A stretch of DNA of 17,428 nt. Origin: Candidatus Omnitrophota bacterium (GTDB lineage: Bacteria; Omnitrophota; Gorgyraeia; Duberdicusellales; 4484-171). A model generated the notes under the pieces. It saw only the letters and a list, made by a program, of their open reading frames with translations. It was not told where the DNA came from and did no database searches. The position numbers and the translations under genes were made by a program. Where the stretch lies: contig JAQTUC010000013.1 in assembly GCA_028710385.1 (NCBI GenBank), positions 1 to 17,428 of the forward strand, written 5' to 3'. Below, in pieces: positions 6,491 to 12,688 of the stretch. Positions within the stretch are counted from its first letter, which is position 1. Every line of letters starts with the position of its first letter.

Positions 6491-7495
6491 ATGAAAGAAA
6501 CAGTATCTATTTTAGGTGCCGGCGGCTGGGGGACAACTCTCGCCGTAATTCTTTCCAGAAAAAGCGATCTTCAAATAACCCTCTGGTCTCCTTTTGAGGC
6601 AGAAGTTAAGAAAATAATAAAAAACCAGGAAAATAAAGATTTCCTTCCTTCAATACAAATCCCTTTTGACGTCTGCGTCACTTCAGATCTAAAGAAATCC
6701 CTATCAAGTAATATTCTTATAATAGCAGTTCCAGTCGAACACTTAAGAGCAGTTTTAAAAACCATCAAAAAATCCTGCGGCAGCCCCAGGGATAAAATTT
6801 TTGTAAGCGTAATGAAAGGTATTGAAATAAGAAGCCTTAAGAGGCCGAGTGAAATAATCAGACAGGAACTTGGAGCCGGCGAAAAACAAATAGTTGTTTT
6901 GTCCGGTCCGACAATAGCAAAAGAGATAGCCAGAGACATTCCGGCAGTTGCTACTGTTGCATCAAAGTCTTTCCGGAATGCAAAAAAAATCCAGGGGTTA
7001 TTTAAGGGAACAAATTTAAGATTATATACAAATAGCGACGTTGCAGGAATAGAAACGGCAGGCGCTTTAAAAAATGTTATTGCTATTGCCTGCGGCATAT
7101 CGGATGGAATGGGTTTTGGTACCAATACAAAATCAGCGCTTATATGCAGGGGTCTTAAAGAGATGATGCGTTTTGCAAAAGCTTTAAGGATAAATGAAAA
7201 AGCGTTTCTGGGCATAAGCGGGATAGGTGATTTGTGTACTACCTGTTTTTCCCCGCTTTCAAGGAACCGTTCTGTGGGAGAGAAAATAGGCAGAGGCGAA
7301 AAAATAAATAACATAGTTAAAAATATGAAAATGGTTGCAGAAGGAGTTACTACAGTGAAATCGGTTTATAATTTGAGCGTAAAACACAAAATAGATATGC
7401 CCATAACAAAAGAAATCTATTTTATGCTTTATAAAAATAAAATTCCTGCTCAGGCAGTAAAAGATTTAATGAATCGTCCTCTCAAAGTTGAATAA
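6491..7495 (+). CDS. gpsA: Glycerol-3-phosphate dehydrogenase [NAD(P)+]
   Basis: GpsA reduces dihydroxyacetone phosphate to sn-glycerol 3-phosphate, the backbone for phospholipids. I choose ATG 6491 (334 residues) because the protein then begins MKETVSILGAGGWGTTLA, as in the family; an in-frame GTG at 6485 would add two residues. Seen: Rossmann GAGGWG (9-14), VSVMKGIE, VVLSGPTIAKEIA, ETAGALKNVIAIACG with catalytic Lys194, GISGIGDLCTTC, SRNRSVGEKIGRG, and VAEGVTTVKSVYNL near the end. Length and motifs are complete. No Shine-Dalgarno is visible; the palindromic repeat runs nearly to the start codon. It is followed by the unrelated lipoprotein gene. Confidence 0.97.
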   Translation: MKETVSILGAGGWGTTLAVILSRKSDLQITLWSPFEAEVKKIIKNQENKDFLPSIQIPFDVCVTSDLKKSLSSNILIIAVPVEHLRAVLKTIKKSCGSPRDKIFVSVMKGIEIRSLKRPSEIIRQELGAGEKQIVVLSGPTIAKEIARDIPAVATVASKSFRNAKKIQGLFKGTNLRLYTNSDVAGIETAGALKNVIAIACGISDGMGFGTNTKSALICRGLKEMMRFAKALRINEKAFLGISGIGDLCTTCFSPLSRNRSVGEKIGRGEKINNIVKNMKMVAEGVTTVKSVYNLSVKHKIDMPITKEIYFMLYKNKIPAQAVKDLMNRPLKVE

Positions 7496-7532
7496 ATTGT
7501 TTTGATAGTTTTATAAGAAAGAGGAGGCCAGG

Positions 7533-8018
7533 ATGAAAAACGCATTGGTTATTTTCCTAAGTTTTCTTGTCATATGCACTTATGGCTGTGAAAGCAATAA
7601 AACAAGAGTTGCAGAAGGAGCTGTGATAGGCGGGCTCATTGGAGGAGCCGCCGGAGGAATCATCGGGCATCAAAGCGGGCACGGCGGAGAGGGCGCAGGC
7701 ATAGGCATTGCGGCAGGCGCTTTAACCGGAGCCCTTGTGGGAAGCCAGATTAATAAGCCTCAGTCGCCAGAAGCGCAGAACGCCCCGGTTCCCGCTACCA
7801 GCCAACAGCCGGCACAGCCAGCGCCACAGGTGCTTCAAACCGGTCAGCTTTCTATGCAGCAGATAGTGGATATGGCTAAGAAAGGCGTTTCCGATGATGA
7901 AATAATCAAGGAAATTAAGTCTACAAATTCAAAATTTAACCTTTCGCAGGAAGGCATTAATTATTTGAAAAACGCAGGCGTAAGCGATAGAGTCATAGCT
8001 GCCATGCAGGGTAATTAA
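7533..8018 (+). CDS. Glycine-zipper lipoprotein with paired C-terminal helical repeats
   Basis: The 161-residue protein has a lipoprotein signal peptide with lipobox TYGC (Cys19). Residues 27-71 form a glycine zipper (VIGGLIGGAAGGIIG, then GAGIGIAAGALTGALVG), a pattern of outer-membrane or envelope lipoproteins. A Pro/Gln/Ala-rich linker (74-103) follows. The C-terminus holds two copies of a short unit: MAKKGVSDDEIIKEI (114-128) and LKNAGVSDRVIAAM (145-158), sharing K..GVSD..I. The function is unknown; an envelope structural or anchoring role is inference. The start has a strong AGAGGAGG, and a clear terminator follows, so it is a single-gene unit or the end of a gpsA transcript. Confidence 0.85.
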   Translation: MKNALVIFLSFLVICTYGCESNKTRVAEGAVIGGLIGGAAGGIIGHQSGHGGEGAGIGIAAGALTGALVGSQINKPQSPEAQNAPVPATSQQPAQPAPQVLQTGQLSMQQIVDMAKKGVSDDEIIKEIKSTNSKFNLSQEGINYLKNAGVSDRVIAAMQGN

Positions 8019-8029
8019 AAGCTAGATCC

Positions 8030-8064
8030 ATAGCCCCGACGTAATCCCCCGGGGCTATTTTTTT
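8030..8064 (+). terminator. Intrinsic terminator after the glycine-zipper gene
   Basis: Nine-base stem ATAGCCCCG (8030-8038) with CGGGGCTAT (8050-8058), 11-base loop, followed directly by a run of Ts to 8064. It lies 12 bases after the stop codon. Strong canonical form. Confidence 0.93.
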
Positions 8065-8068
8065 GCCT

Positions 8069-8096
8069 TTTAAATGGATTATTTTTGTTGTAGAAT
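8069..8096 (+). promoter_or_regulatory. Possible promoter for the 8135-9128 small-gene group
   Basis: TTTAAA (8069-8074), 16-base spacer, TAGAAT (8091-8096). It sits just after the terminator and 38 bases before the first ATG, which is the expected place, but the -35 match is weak. Confidence 0.35.
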
Positions 8097-8134
8097 AAAA
8101 AGAAGATGGTAAAATTAGTCCTTAAACCGGTGAT

Positions 8135-8479
8135 ATGAGTAATTTCAATATCGACTGGCAGCTGTTTACCCGAAGGCTTTTTGACGGTTTTGCTGAATTG
8201 TTACGGTTTAACTTTTCAGTTACTAACCCGGTATTCTGGCTTTTCTTCCTCGTTATTCTGCTGGTATTAGTCAGGTCCTGGAAGATAAAAAAAGCATTTT
8301 CTTTCTGTTTTGTTATTGCCCTTGTATTACTGGCAGAAACAAAAATTGAAAATCATATAATAGAATTTTTTAAAAGAAACAGGGAGCAATTTGACCCTCT
8401 GCTGATACGCATAGCCTGTATTGTCGTTATCTTTGTCGTATCGCTGTATTATTTTTTTGTAAAGAGTAACAATGATTAA
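8135..8479 (+). CDS. Small membrane protein, unknown function
   Basis: The 114-residue protein has three predicted membrane helices (about 31-47, 53-67 and 88-108) after an N-terminal amphipathic segment, MSNFNIDWQLFTRRLFDGF. A basic loop, WKIKK, separates helices 1 and 2, and a charged loop, EFFKRNREQFD, precedes helix 3. I recognise no family. The ATG has only a weak upstream GGTGAT. It begins a cluster of three small genes (8135, 8500, 8694) that look cotranscribed. Confidence 0.7.
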   Translation: MSNFNIDWQLFTRRLFDGFAELLRFNFSVTNPVFWLFFLVILLVLVRSWKIKKAFSFCFVIALVLLAETKIENHIIEFFKRNREQFDPLLIRIACIVVIFVVSLYYFFVKSNND

Positions 8480-8499
8480 TTACTTTAGGAGGAGGAGAA

Positions 8500-8682
8500 A
8501 TGTATTGCGTAGTATGTAAAAATTCAAAAACCGAAAATAAAGACGAAGTGTTAACGTTGTCAGCCCATGCTTACGAGCAAGTTGTTTCTATCTTAAAGAT
8601 ACACAAAAGCGCAGCAGAGAATAAAATTAACGAAGCGGGTTCGTCTGTGTCTGTATGCGTAAAATGTTTGCAGAGAATTTGA
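8500..8682 (+). CDS. 60-residue CxxC/CxxC mini-protein (possible zinc binding)
   Basis: It begins MYCVVCKNSK and ends SVCVKCLQRI, so a CxxC pair stands at each terminus (Cys3/Cys6 and Cys53/Cys56), with a helical middle (about residues 20-45). Two CxxC knuckles at that spacing suggest one four-Cys metal site closing the ends together, or a redox pair. No named family is recognised. The ribosome site is very strong (AGGAGGAGGAG, 7 bases upstream), which supports real translation. The next gene starts 12 bases later with its own AAGGAGGG. Confidence 0.72.
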   Translation: MYCVVCKNSKTENKDEVLTLSAHAYEQVVSILKIHKSAAENKINEAGSSVSVCVKCLQRI

Positions 8683-8693
8683 AGGAGGGCAAT

Positions 8694-9128
8694 ATGACAG
8701 GGAATATTATTGTTTTTTTTATAACTGTTATTTTTGGCTTGTATTTTTTGCCCGTATGCTTTTCCCAGGATAGCGGCAATACTTCAACTATTACTTCCAG
8801 CACATCTCTTGAAGGCAATAAAGTCATAACAGCCGGCGAAGCAGCGCCAGAGGCAGTGAAAGAAGGCACAGAGGAGAAAAAGGAAGAAAAAACCGAAGAA
8901 GAAAAGAAAGCAGAAAAGAAAAAAACAGAAAAAAAGAAGGAAGAAGAAAAGAAAGCAAAAGAGGAAGAGGAGAAGAAAAAGGAAGAAGCCAAGGAAGAAA
9001 AGCCTCCGGTTGAAGAGGATAATCTTGATAATTGGGGAGAAGATGCGCCTCCTGAGCGCGATTTCCTGCCAAAAGAAATGCCTTCCACCAATGTTTGGAA
9101 TGACGATCAGGGGTTTGTAGACCGTTAA
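8694..9128 (+). CDS. Secreted Lys/Glu-rich protein, unknown function
   Basis: I choose ATG 8694 because AAGGAGGG lies just upstream and the protein then begins with a signal peptide (MTGNIIVFFITVIFGLYFLPVCFS, cleavage likely near residue 24). This gives 144 residues; an upstream in-frame ATG (8655) would spoil the signal. Residues 53-107 are almost only Lys and Glu with some Ala and Thr, a single charged helix or extended spacer. The end (NWGEDAPPERDFL...VWNDDQGFVDR) has Trp and Asp residues and looks like a short conserved tail. Low-complexity spacer between membrane or envelope and a C-terminal contact motif is inference. No family recognised. Confidence 0.75.
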   Translation: MTGNIIVFFITVIFGLYFLPVCFSQDSGNTSTITSSTSLEGNKVITAGEAAPEAVKEGTEEKKEEKTEEEKKAEKKKTEKKKEEEKKAKEEEEKKKEEAKEEKPPVEEDNLDNWGEDAPPERDFLPKEMPSTNVWNDDQGFVDR

Positions 9129-9168
9129 CCTATGTCGCTGTAGCGCCTGCGCCGGCTATAAATCTTGC

Positions 9169-9196
9169 TTTACAGCCCCAAAAAGCCTAGTATAAT
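9169..9196 (+). promoter_or_regulatory. Strong promoter in the gap before tRNA-Pro
   Basis: TTTACA (9169-9174), 16-base spacer, perfect TATAAT (9191-9196). Transcription would start near 9203 and no ORF follows; the nearest product is tRNA-Pro 370 bases on, so it either makes a long tRNA precursor or a non-coding RNA. Confidence 0.6.
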
Positions 9197-9361
9197 AAAT
9201 AAAAATTACGCAATAAGGTTATACTTTTTGAACCGTTAACAAAATAAAAAGCCTGATTTAACTGATAGCAATCAAATCGTAGATTTTATTTGGGCATCCC
9301 GGATGTCTAGCCTTAATGAGACTGCATTTTTTAAAGCCGAAGGCAAAGGAAAATGTTAGTT

Positions 9362-9560
9362 GAATTAATCCTGAACGTCAGCGAAGAATCTTAGGGGGCT
9401 TCGGACGGGTGTCCTTGGCGCCGGTTGAAAACAAGGAATAACTTAAATTCGAGAGTAGCAAGAATTTAATCCTGAGCGTAAGCAAAGGACCTTAATGAGA
9501 TATCAGAGGCACTTCGGCGGTGTCGCCTCAGTGCCCCGAAAAAATAAGGAATAACCCTAT
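9362..9560. repeat. Two imperfect ~100-bp tandem repeats, each with a hairpin
   Basis: Unit A starts at 9362 and unit B at 9462. Both begin GAATT(T)AATCCTGA, continue CG-(T/A)-AGC-AAG-A-CTTA, then a TTCGG-containing hairpin, then AAGGAATAAC (9433-9442 and 9546-9555). Unit B hairpin: GGCACT-tc-GGCG-gtgt-CGCC-tc-AGTGCC (9508-9535). Unit A hairpin: GGAC-gggt-GTCC (9403-9414) inside GGC/GCC. The stem bases differ but pairing is kept. The TCCTGAGCG...AAGGA core resembles a dispersed repeat known from many bacterial genomes. A third shared scrap, CTTAATGAGA, is at 9312-9321. Confidence 0.72.
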
Positions 9561-9563
9561 AAT
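9536..9563 (+). promoter_or_regulatory. Probable tRNA-Pro promoter (-10 clear)
   Basis: Perfect TATAAT at 9558-9563, 12 bases before the tRNA-Pro 5' end; CCGAAA at 9536-9541 with 16-base spacing is a weak -35. It lies within the end of tandem unit B. Confidence 0.45.
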
Positions 9564-9575
9564 GCTGGCTTTTTT

Positions 9576-9651
9576 CGGGGGGTAGCGCAGTCCGGATTAG
9601 CGCACTTGCATGGGGTGCAAGGGGCCGAGAGTTCAAATCTCTCTCCCCCGA
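9576..9651 (+). tRNA. tRNA-Pro (anticodon GGG)
   Basis: The 76-base cloverleaf has acceptor CGGGGGG with TCCCCCG (one G-U), anticodon arm CTTGC-ATGGGGT-GCAAG giving GGG with the A32/U38 and G37 typical of tRNA-Pro, and T arm GAGAG-TTCAAAT-CTCTC. The discriminator is A and CCA is not encoded. Two further copies of its 3' tail follow downstream. Confidence 0.96.
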
Positions 9652-9741
9652 TTTTTAGTTAGTGGGATAGTGGGTTCTCCGCCACCGGAATTCAAACTGT
9701 AAAGGCGGATCAGTCTTTGACTGAAAATCCCACTCCCCCGA
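9652..9741 (+). repeat. tRNA-tail element 1 after tRNA-Pro
   Basis: The 90-base unit ends with AAATCCCACTCCCCCGA (9725-9741), which is the tRNA-Pro 3' tail with two changes. AGTGGGAT (9661-9668) lies opposite ATCCCACT (9727-9734) as an outer 8-bp stem, with minor register slack. Inside are TCCGCC/GGCGGA (9678-9683 with 9704-9709) and TCAGTC-TTT-GACTGA (9710-9724). The layout is a three-way junction. Confidence 0.75.
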
Positions 9742-9825
9742 TTTGGAAGGGGAAAAAAGAGTTCCCCGCCACAATAATTATTTATTTGGGCGGGTCAGCC
9801 CTTAGCTGAAAATCTCTCTCCCCGA
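9742..9825 (+). repeat. tRNA-tail element 2 after tRNA-Pro
   Basis: The 84-base unit ends with AAATCTCTCTCCCCGA (9810-9825), the tRNA-Pro tail with one base missing. GGGGA and AGAG upstream can pair with TCCCC and CTCT in the tail. Inside are CCCGCC/GGCGGG (9765-9770 with 9789-9794) and TCAGC-CCTTA-GCTGA (9795-9809). It is homologous to element 1, with pairing kept where bases differ. Confidence 0.75.
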
Positions 9826-9902
9826 TCAAATAAAGACAAAGTTTTTCCAGGCGTGATGATGCGGGAAAAAGCCAAATAACTATGATTTCTTCAAAAGGGC
9901 GG

Positions 9903-9989
9903 GGGTTAATTCGCAAGTCAACCCTTCGGGTTGTGGCTTATGCGCAGTAGCTCCATAAGCCGTATACTCATTTAAGGAGGTAAGAGTAT
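9903..9989 (+). promoter_or_regulatory. Structured leader of the PilZ gene with masked start codon
   Basis: Three stems in a row: CAACC/GGTTG (9919-9933), GGCTTATG/CATAAGCC (9935-9942 with 9954-9961), and ATACTC/GAGTAT (9964-9969 with 9984-9989). The last loop contains the full AAGGAGGT Shine-Dalgarno and its 3' arm includes the first two bases of the ATG. GGGTT at 9903-9907 can compete with the other GGGTT for AACCC (9920-9924), giving alternative folds. No known riboswitch class fits. Confidence 0.55.
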
Positions 9990-10350
9990 GGAAAAATATA
10001 CAGGGGCGGAGAGAAGAAAATTTCCAAGAGCAAATGCCAATTTTGTCGTAAGCTACAGGGTTAAAGAACACGGCACATATGATTTAAGCCAGACTAAAAA
10101 TATAAGCCAGGGCGGCCTGCTCATTACAACAAATAAAAAATTTGACGCCGGCACGCAGCTTGTTATGACCATAAGGTTTCCTTTTGTTGAACAGAAAATA
10201 GAAGCTACCGGAGAGGTTGTAGACTCTAAAGAAATAGTAAAAGGCCTCATATATGAAACCAGATTAAAATTTATTGATTTACCCCAGGATTTTTTCAAAG
10301 AGCTGGGGCTTTACATAAAAGAGTTATTGGAAAAATGGTCAAAAAAATAG
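9988..10350 (+). CDS. PilZ-domain c-di-GMP receptor protein
   Basis: The 120-residue protein is a single PilZ domain. The c-di-GMP signature is present: ERRKFPR with R10 and R14 (RxxxR), and NISQGG with N38, S40, G43 ([D/N]xSxxG). The beta-barrel strands after it (GGLLITT, GTQLVMTIRFP, IEATGEVVDS, YETRLKFIDLP) and a final helix complete the fold. PilZ proteins bind c-di-GMP and act on partners in motility, exopolysaccharide or secretion; the partner is not visible here. ATG 9988 has AAGGAGGT upstream inside a hairpin loop. The stop overlaps the hom start by 16 bases, which puts it at the head of the hom-thrC-argS run although the functions are unrelated. Confidence 0.93.
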   Translation: MEKYTGAERRKFPRANANFVVSYRVKEHGTYDLSQTKNISQGGLLITTNKKFDAGTQLVMTIRFPFVEQKIEATGEVVDSKEIVKGLIYETRLKFIDLPQDFFKELGLYIKELLEKWSKK

Positions 10351-11603
10351 GAATAATCGGATTAGGTAATGTCGGTTCTGCGACGCTTAAGTCGCTGGCG
10401 CAGTATTCTTCGCTTATAAACCGCCGCACGTCCTTAAAAATAGAAGTAAAATTAGTATGCGATTTAAGAAAAGGCAAGGGCAAGGTTGCCGCGAAATACG
10501 GTGTTGCTTTTACTACTGACGTTTCAAAGGTTCTTAATGACCCGCAAATAGATACGGTGGTTGAGCTTATCGGAGGAATTGAGCCCGCTTTTACTTTTAT
10601 CAAAGAGGCTCTTGCCAAAGGCAAGAATGTAGTTACCGCCAATAAAGCTCTTTTAGCCGTGCACGGAGCGGAAATCTTTTCTTTGGCGCGCAAATACGGC
10701 AAAAATATAGGATTTGAAGCTTCTGTCTGCGGAGCCATCCCTCTCATTAAAAGCATTTCGGAAGGCCTGGTTACCTGCGAAATCAAAAAAATCTACGGAA
10801 TTTTAAACGGAACGACTAATTATATACTTTGCAAAATGGCGCAGGAAAAAATTGATTTTTCCTCAGCGCTTCGCCGCGCGCAGAAAAAAGGATTTGCGGA
10901 AAAGAAACCGCATTTTGACATATCAGGCATAGATACGCTTAATAAATTATGCATATTGATTTATCTTTGTTTCGGCGTGTGGCCTTCTCTAAAGCGCGTT
11001 TACGCCGAAGGAATTTCTAAGATTGATATGCTTGATATTGTTTACGCTGAAGAATTAAATTACAGGGTGAAGCTTCTGGCTATCGCAAAACGCCAGGGCA
11101 AATCCCTTGACTTACGCGTTCATCCGACCCTTATTCCGATAGGCCATCCTTTATCGGAGGTTTCATCTTCCTATAATGCTGTTTATCTTGATACTCAGCC
11201 CGCAGGAGATTTGCTTTTTTACGGAAGAGGCGCCGGAGGAATTGCAACTTCTTCCGCGGTAATATCGGATATAGTAAGTATGCCGCTGGACAGCAAAGTT
11301 TCAGAGCGCCAGAAAGAAAATATAATACTTAAAAGCATAAAAAGCGTCAGAAGCCGTTATTATATGCGCTTTTTGGCCCATGATGAACCGGGCGTTTTAG
11401 CGAAGGTATCAAGAATTCTTGCAACTCATCATATAAGCATAGCTTCCGTAACCCAGAAAGAGAAGCTGCGCAGGAAATATGTGCCGGTGATAATGATTAC
11501 CCACGCGGCAAAAGAATCAGATATGCAAAAAGCCCTTCTTAGAATTGACAAGCTTTCCGTCATAAAAAGCCCATCGCAGATAATACGGATAGAGGATTTT
11601 TAA
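10335..11603 (+). CDS. hom: Homoserine dehydrogenase with C-terminal ACT domain
   Basis: It reduces aspartate semialdehyde to homoserine with NAD(P)H, the branch point to threonine and methionine. The 422 residues hold a Rossmann N-terminus (KKIGIIGLGNVGSATL), VTANKALLAVHG (100-111), ILNGTTNYIL, KKGFAEKKPHFDISGIDTLNKL with the catalytic DxxGxD (195-200) and following Lys, and an ACT domain (about 345-418, MRFLAHDEPGVLAKVSRILA) that usually gives threonine feedback. The common AExDP reads AEKKP here, a small deviation. It overlaps pilZ by 16 bases and its TAA shares a base with the thrC ATG (TAATG), so the pathway genes are translationally coupled. Confidence 0.96.
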   Translation: MVKKIGIIGLGNVGSATLKSLAQYSSLINRRTSLKIEVKLVCDLRKGKGKVAAKYGVAFTTDVSKVLNDPQIDTVVELIGGIEPAFTFIKEALAKGKNVVTANKALLAVHGAEIFSLARKYGKNIGFEASVCGAIPLIKSISEGLVTCEIKKIYGILNGTTNYILCKMAQEKIDFSSALRRAQKKGFAEKKPHFDISGIDTLNKLCILIYLCFGVWPSLKRVYAEGISKIDMLDIVYAEELNYRVKLLAIAKRQGKSLDLRVHPTLIPIGHPLSEVSSSYNAVYLDTQPAGDLLFYGRGAGGIATSSAVISDIVSMPLDSKVSERQKENIILKSIKSVRSRYYMRFLAHDEPGVLAKVSRILATHHISIASVTQKEKLRRKYVPVIMITHAAKESDMQKALLRIDKLSVIKSPSQIIRIEDF

Positions 11604-12673
11604 TGGCTTACCAGGGTTTAATTCTAAATTACAAAAAATTCCTGCCGATTAACAAAGATACGCCGGTTATTACTTTGCTTGAAGGCAATACCCCGCTTAT
11701 ATATTCCCCTAAGGTTTCCAAGATAATCGGGAAAAATTTTAAAGTATACCTTAAGTACGAAGGGCTTAACCCAACAGGTTCATTTAAAGACAGGGGGATG
11801 ACTCTTGCAATTTCTAAAGCTAAAGAAGAAGGCGCAACTGCTGTTATTTGCGCATCAACAGGGAACACCTCAGCTTCAGCCGCAGCGTACGCAGCGCGGG
11901 CAAATTTAAAATGTATAGTTGTTATACCGGAAGGCTCAATCGCTCTTGGCAAATTGGCGCAGGCGCTTATACACAACGCAAAAGTAATAGCGGTAAAGGG
12001 TAATTTTGACGATGCGCTAAGGATAGTAAGGGAAATATCTTCAAAATACCACGTTGAACTGGTTAATTCTATAAATCCTTACCGTATTGAAGGGCAGAAA
12101 ACCGCTTCTTTTGAAATATGCGATTATCTTGGCCGCGCTCCTGATTTTCATATTCTTCCCGTAGGCAACGCCGGAAATATTACCGCTTACTGGAAAGGTT
12201 ATAAAGAATATTATGCCTGTAAAAAAATAAATTATCTTCCTTCTATACTTGGTTTTCAGGCAAAAGGCTCAGCTCCTATAGTAAAGGGCCATCCTATAAA
12301 AAATCCAAAGACAATAGCGACAGCCATTAAAATAGGAAATCCCGCCAGCTGGCAAAGCGCACTTTCCGCAAAGGAAGAGTCCCGGGGATTAATTGACGCG
12401 GTGTCTGACAGGCAAATAATTGATGCGTACAAATATTTAGCAAGCCAAGAGGGCGTGTTTGCCGAGCCTGCTTCCTGTGCTTCTGTCGCCGGGCTGTTTA
12501 TGCTTAAGAAAACCGGTTTTTTTAACAAAATTTCCTCCAAGAAAGAAGTTATTATTACCTGCACTCTTACAGGCCACGGGCTTAAAGACCCGCAGCTTGC
12601 CATAAAATGTATAAAGTTGCCGCCTATTGTTGCTGCGAAATTGGATGCAGTAATTAAAGCCGCAGGAATCTAA
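11603..12673 (+). CDS. thrC: Threonine synthase
   Basis: PLP enzyme that converts O-phospho-L-homoserine to threonine. It has 356 residues, the short class typical of Gram-positive and archaeal-like ThrC. Seen: LEGNTPLIYSPK near the start, LKYEGLNPTGSFKDRGM with the PLP Lys62, ICASTGNTSASAAAYAAR (phosphate and substrate site), LPVGNAGNITAYW for the PLP phosphate, and CTLTGHGLKDP near the C-terminus. It is coupled to hom by TAATG. The homoserine kinase (thrB) that would link the two steps is not in the window. Complete, nothing odd. Confidence 0.97.
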   Translation: MAYQGLILNYKKFLPINKDTPVITLLEGNTPLIYSPKVSKIIGKNFKVYLKYEGLNPTGSFKDRGMTLAISKAKEEGATAVICASTGNTSASAAAYAARANLKCIVVIPEGSIALGKLAQALIHNAKVIAVKGNFDDALRIVREISSKYHVELVNSINPYRIEGQKTASFEICDYLGRAPDFHILPVGNAGNITAYWKGYKEYYACKKINYLPSILGFQAKGSAPIVKGHPIKNPKTIATAIKIGNPASWQSALSAKEESRGLIDAVSDRQIIDAYKYLASQEGVFAEPASCASVAGLFMLKKTGFFNKISSKKEVIITCTLTGHGLKDPQLAIKCIKLPPIVAAKLDAVIKAAGI

Positions 12674-12688
12674 TTTTCTAAAACAATT

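Noticed and set aside
6571..7314. Long 247-codon minus-strand ORF inside gpsA
   Set aside because: The plus strand encodes a complete GpsA with all motifs; the reverse frame matches nothing known and is a coding shadow.
7488..7517. Promoter TTGAAT-18-TATAAG before the lipoprotein gene
   Set aside because: Transcription would begin inside the Shine-Dalgarno of that gene, leaving no room for translation initiation.
8627..9091. Minus-strand Ser/Phe-rich ORFs opposite the Lys/Glu-rich gene
   Set aside because: They are antisense reflections of the Lys/Glu codons; low complexity and no ribosome site.
9361..9560. CRISPR array
   Set aside because: Only two long diverged units, no short regular repeats with unique spacers and no cas genes.
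9535..9560. Terminator after the unit B hairpin
   Set aside because: The strong hairpin is followed by an A-rich stretch on the plus strand, not a T run.
9204..9575. A known housekeeping RNA (RNase P, SRP RNA, tmRNA, 6S)
   Set aside because: None of the conserved core sequences of these RNAs is seen by eye in the region.
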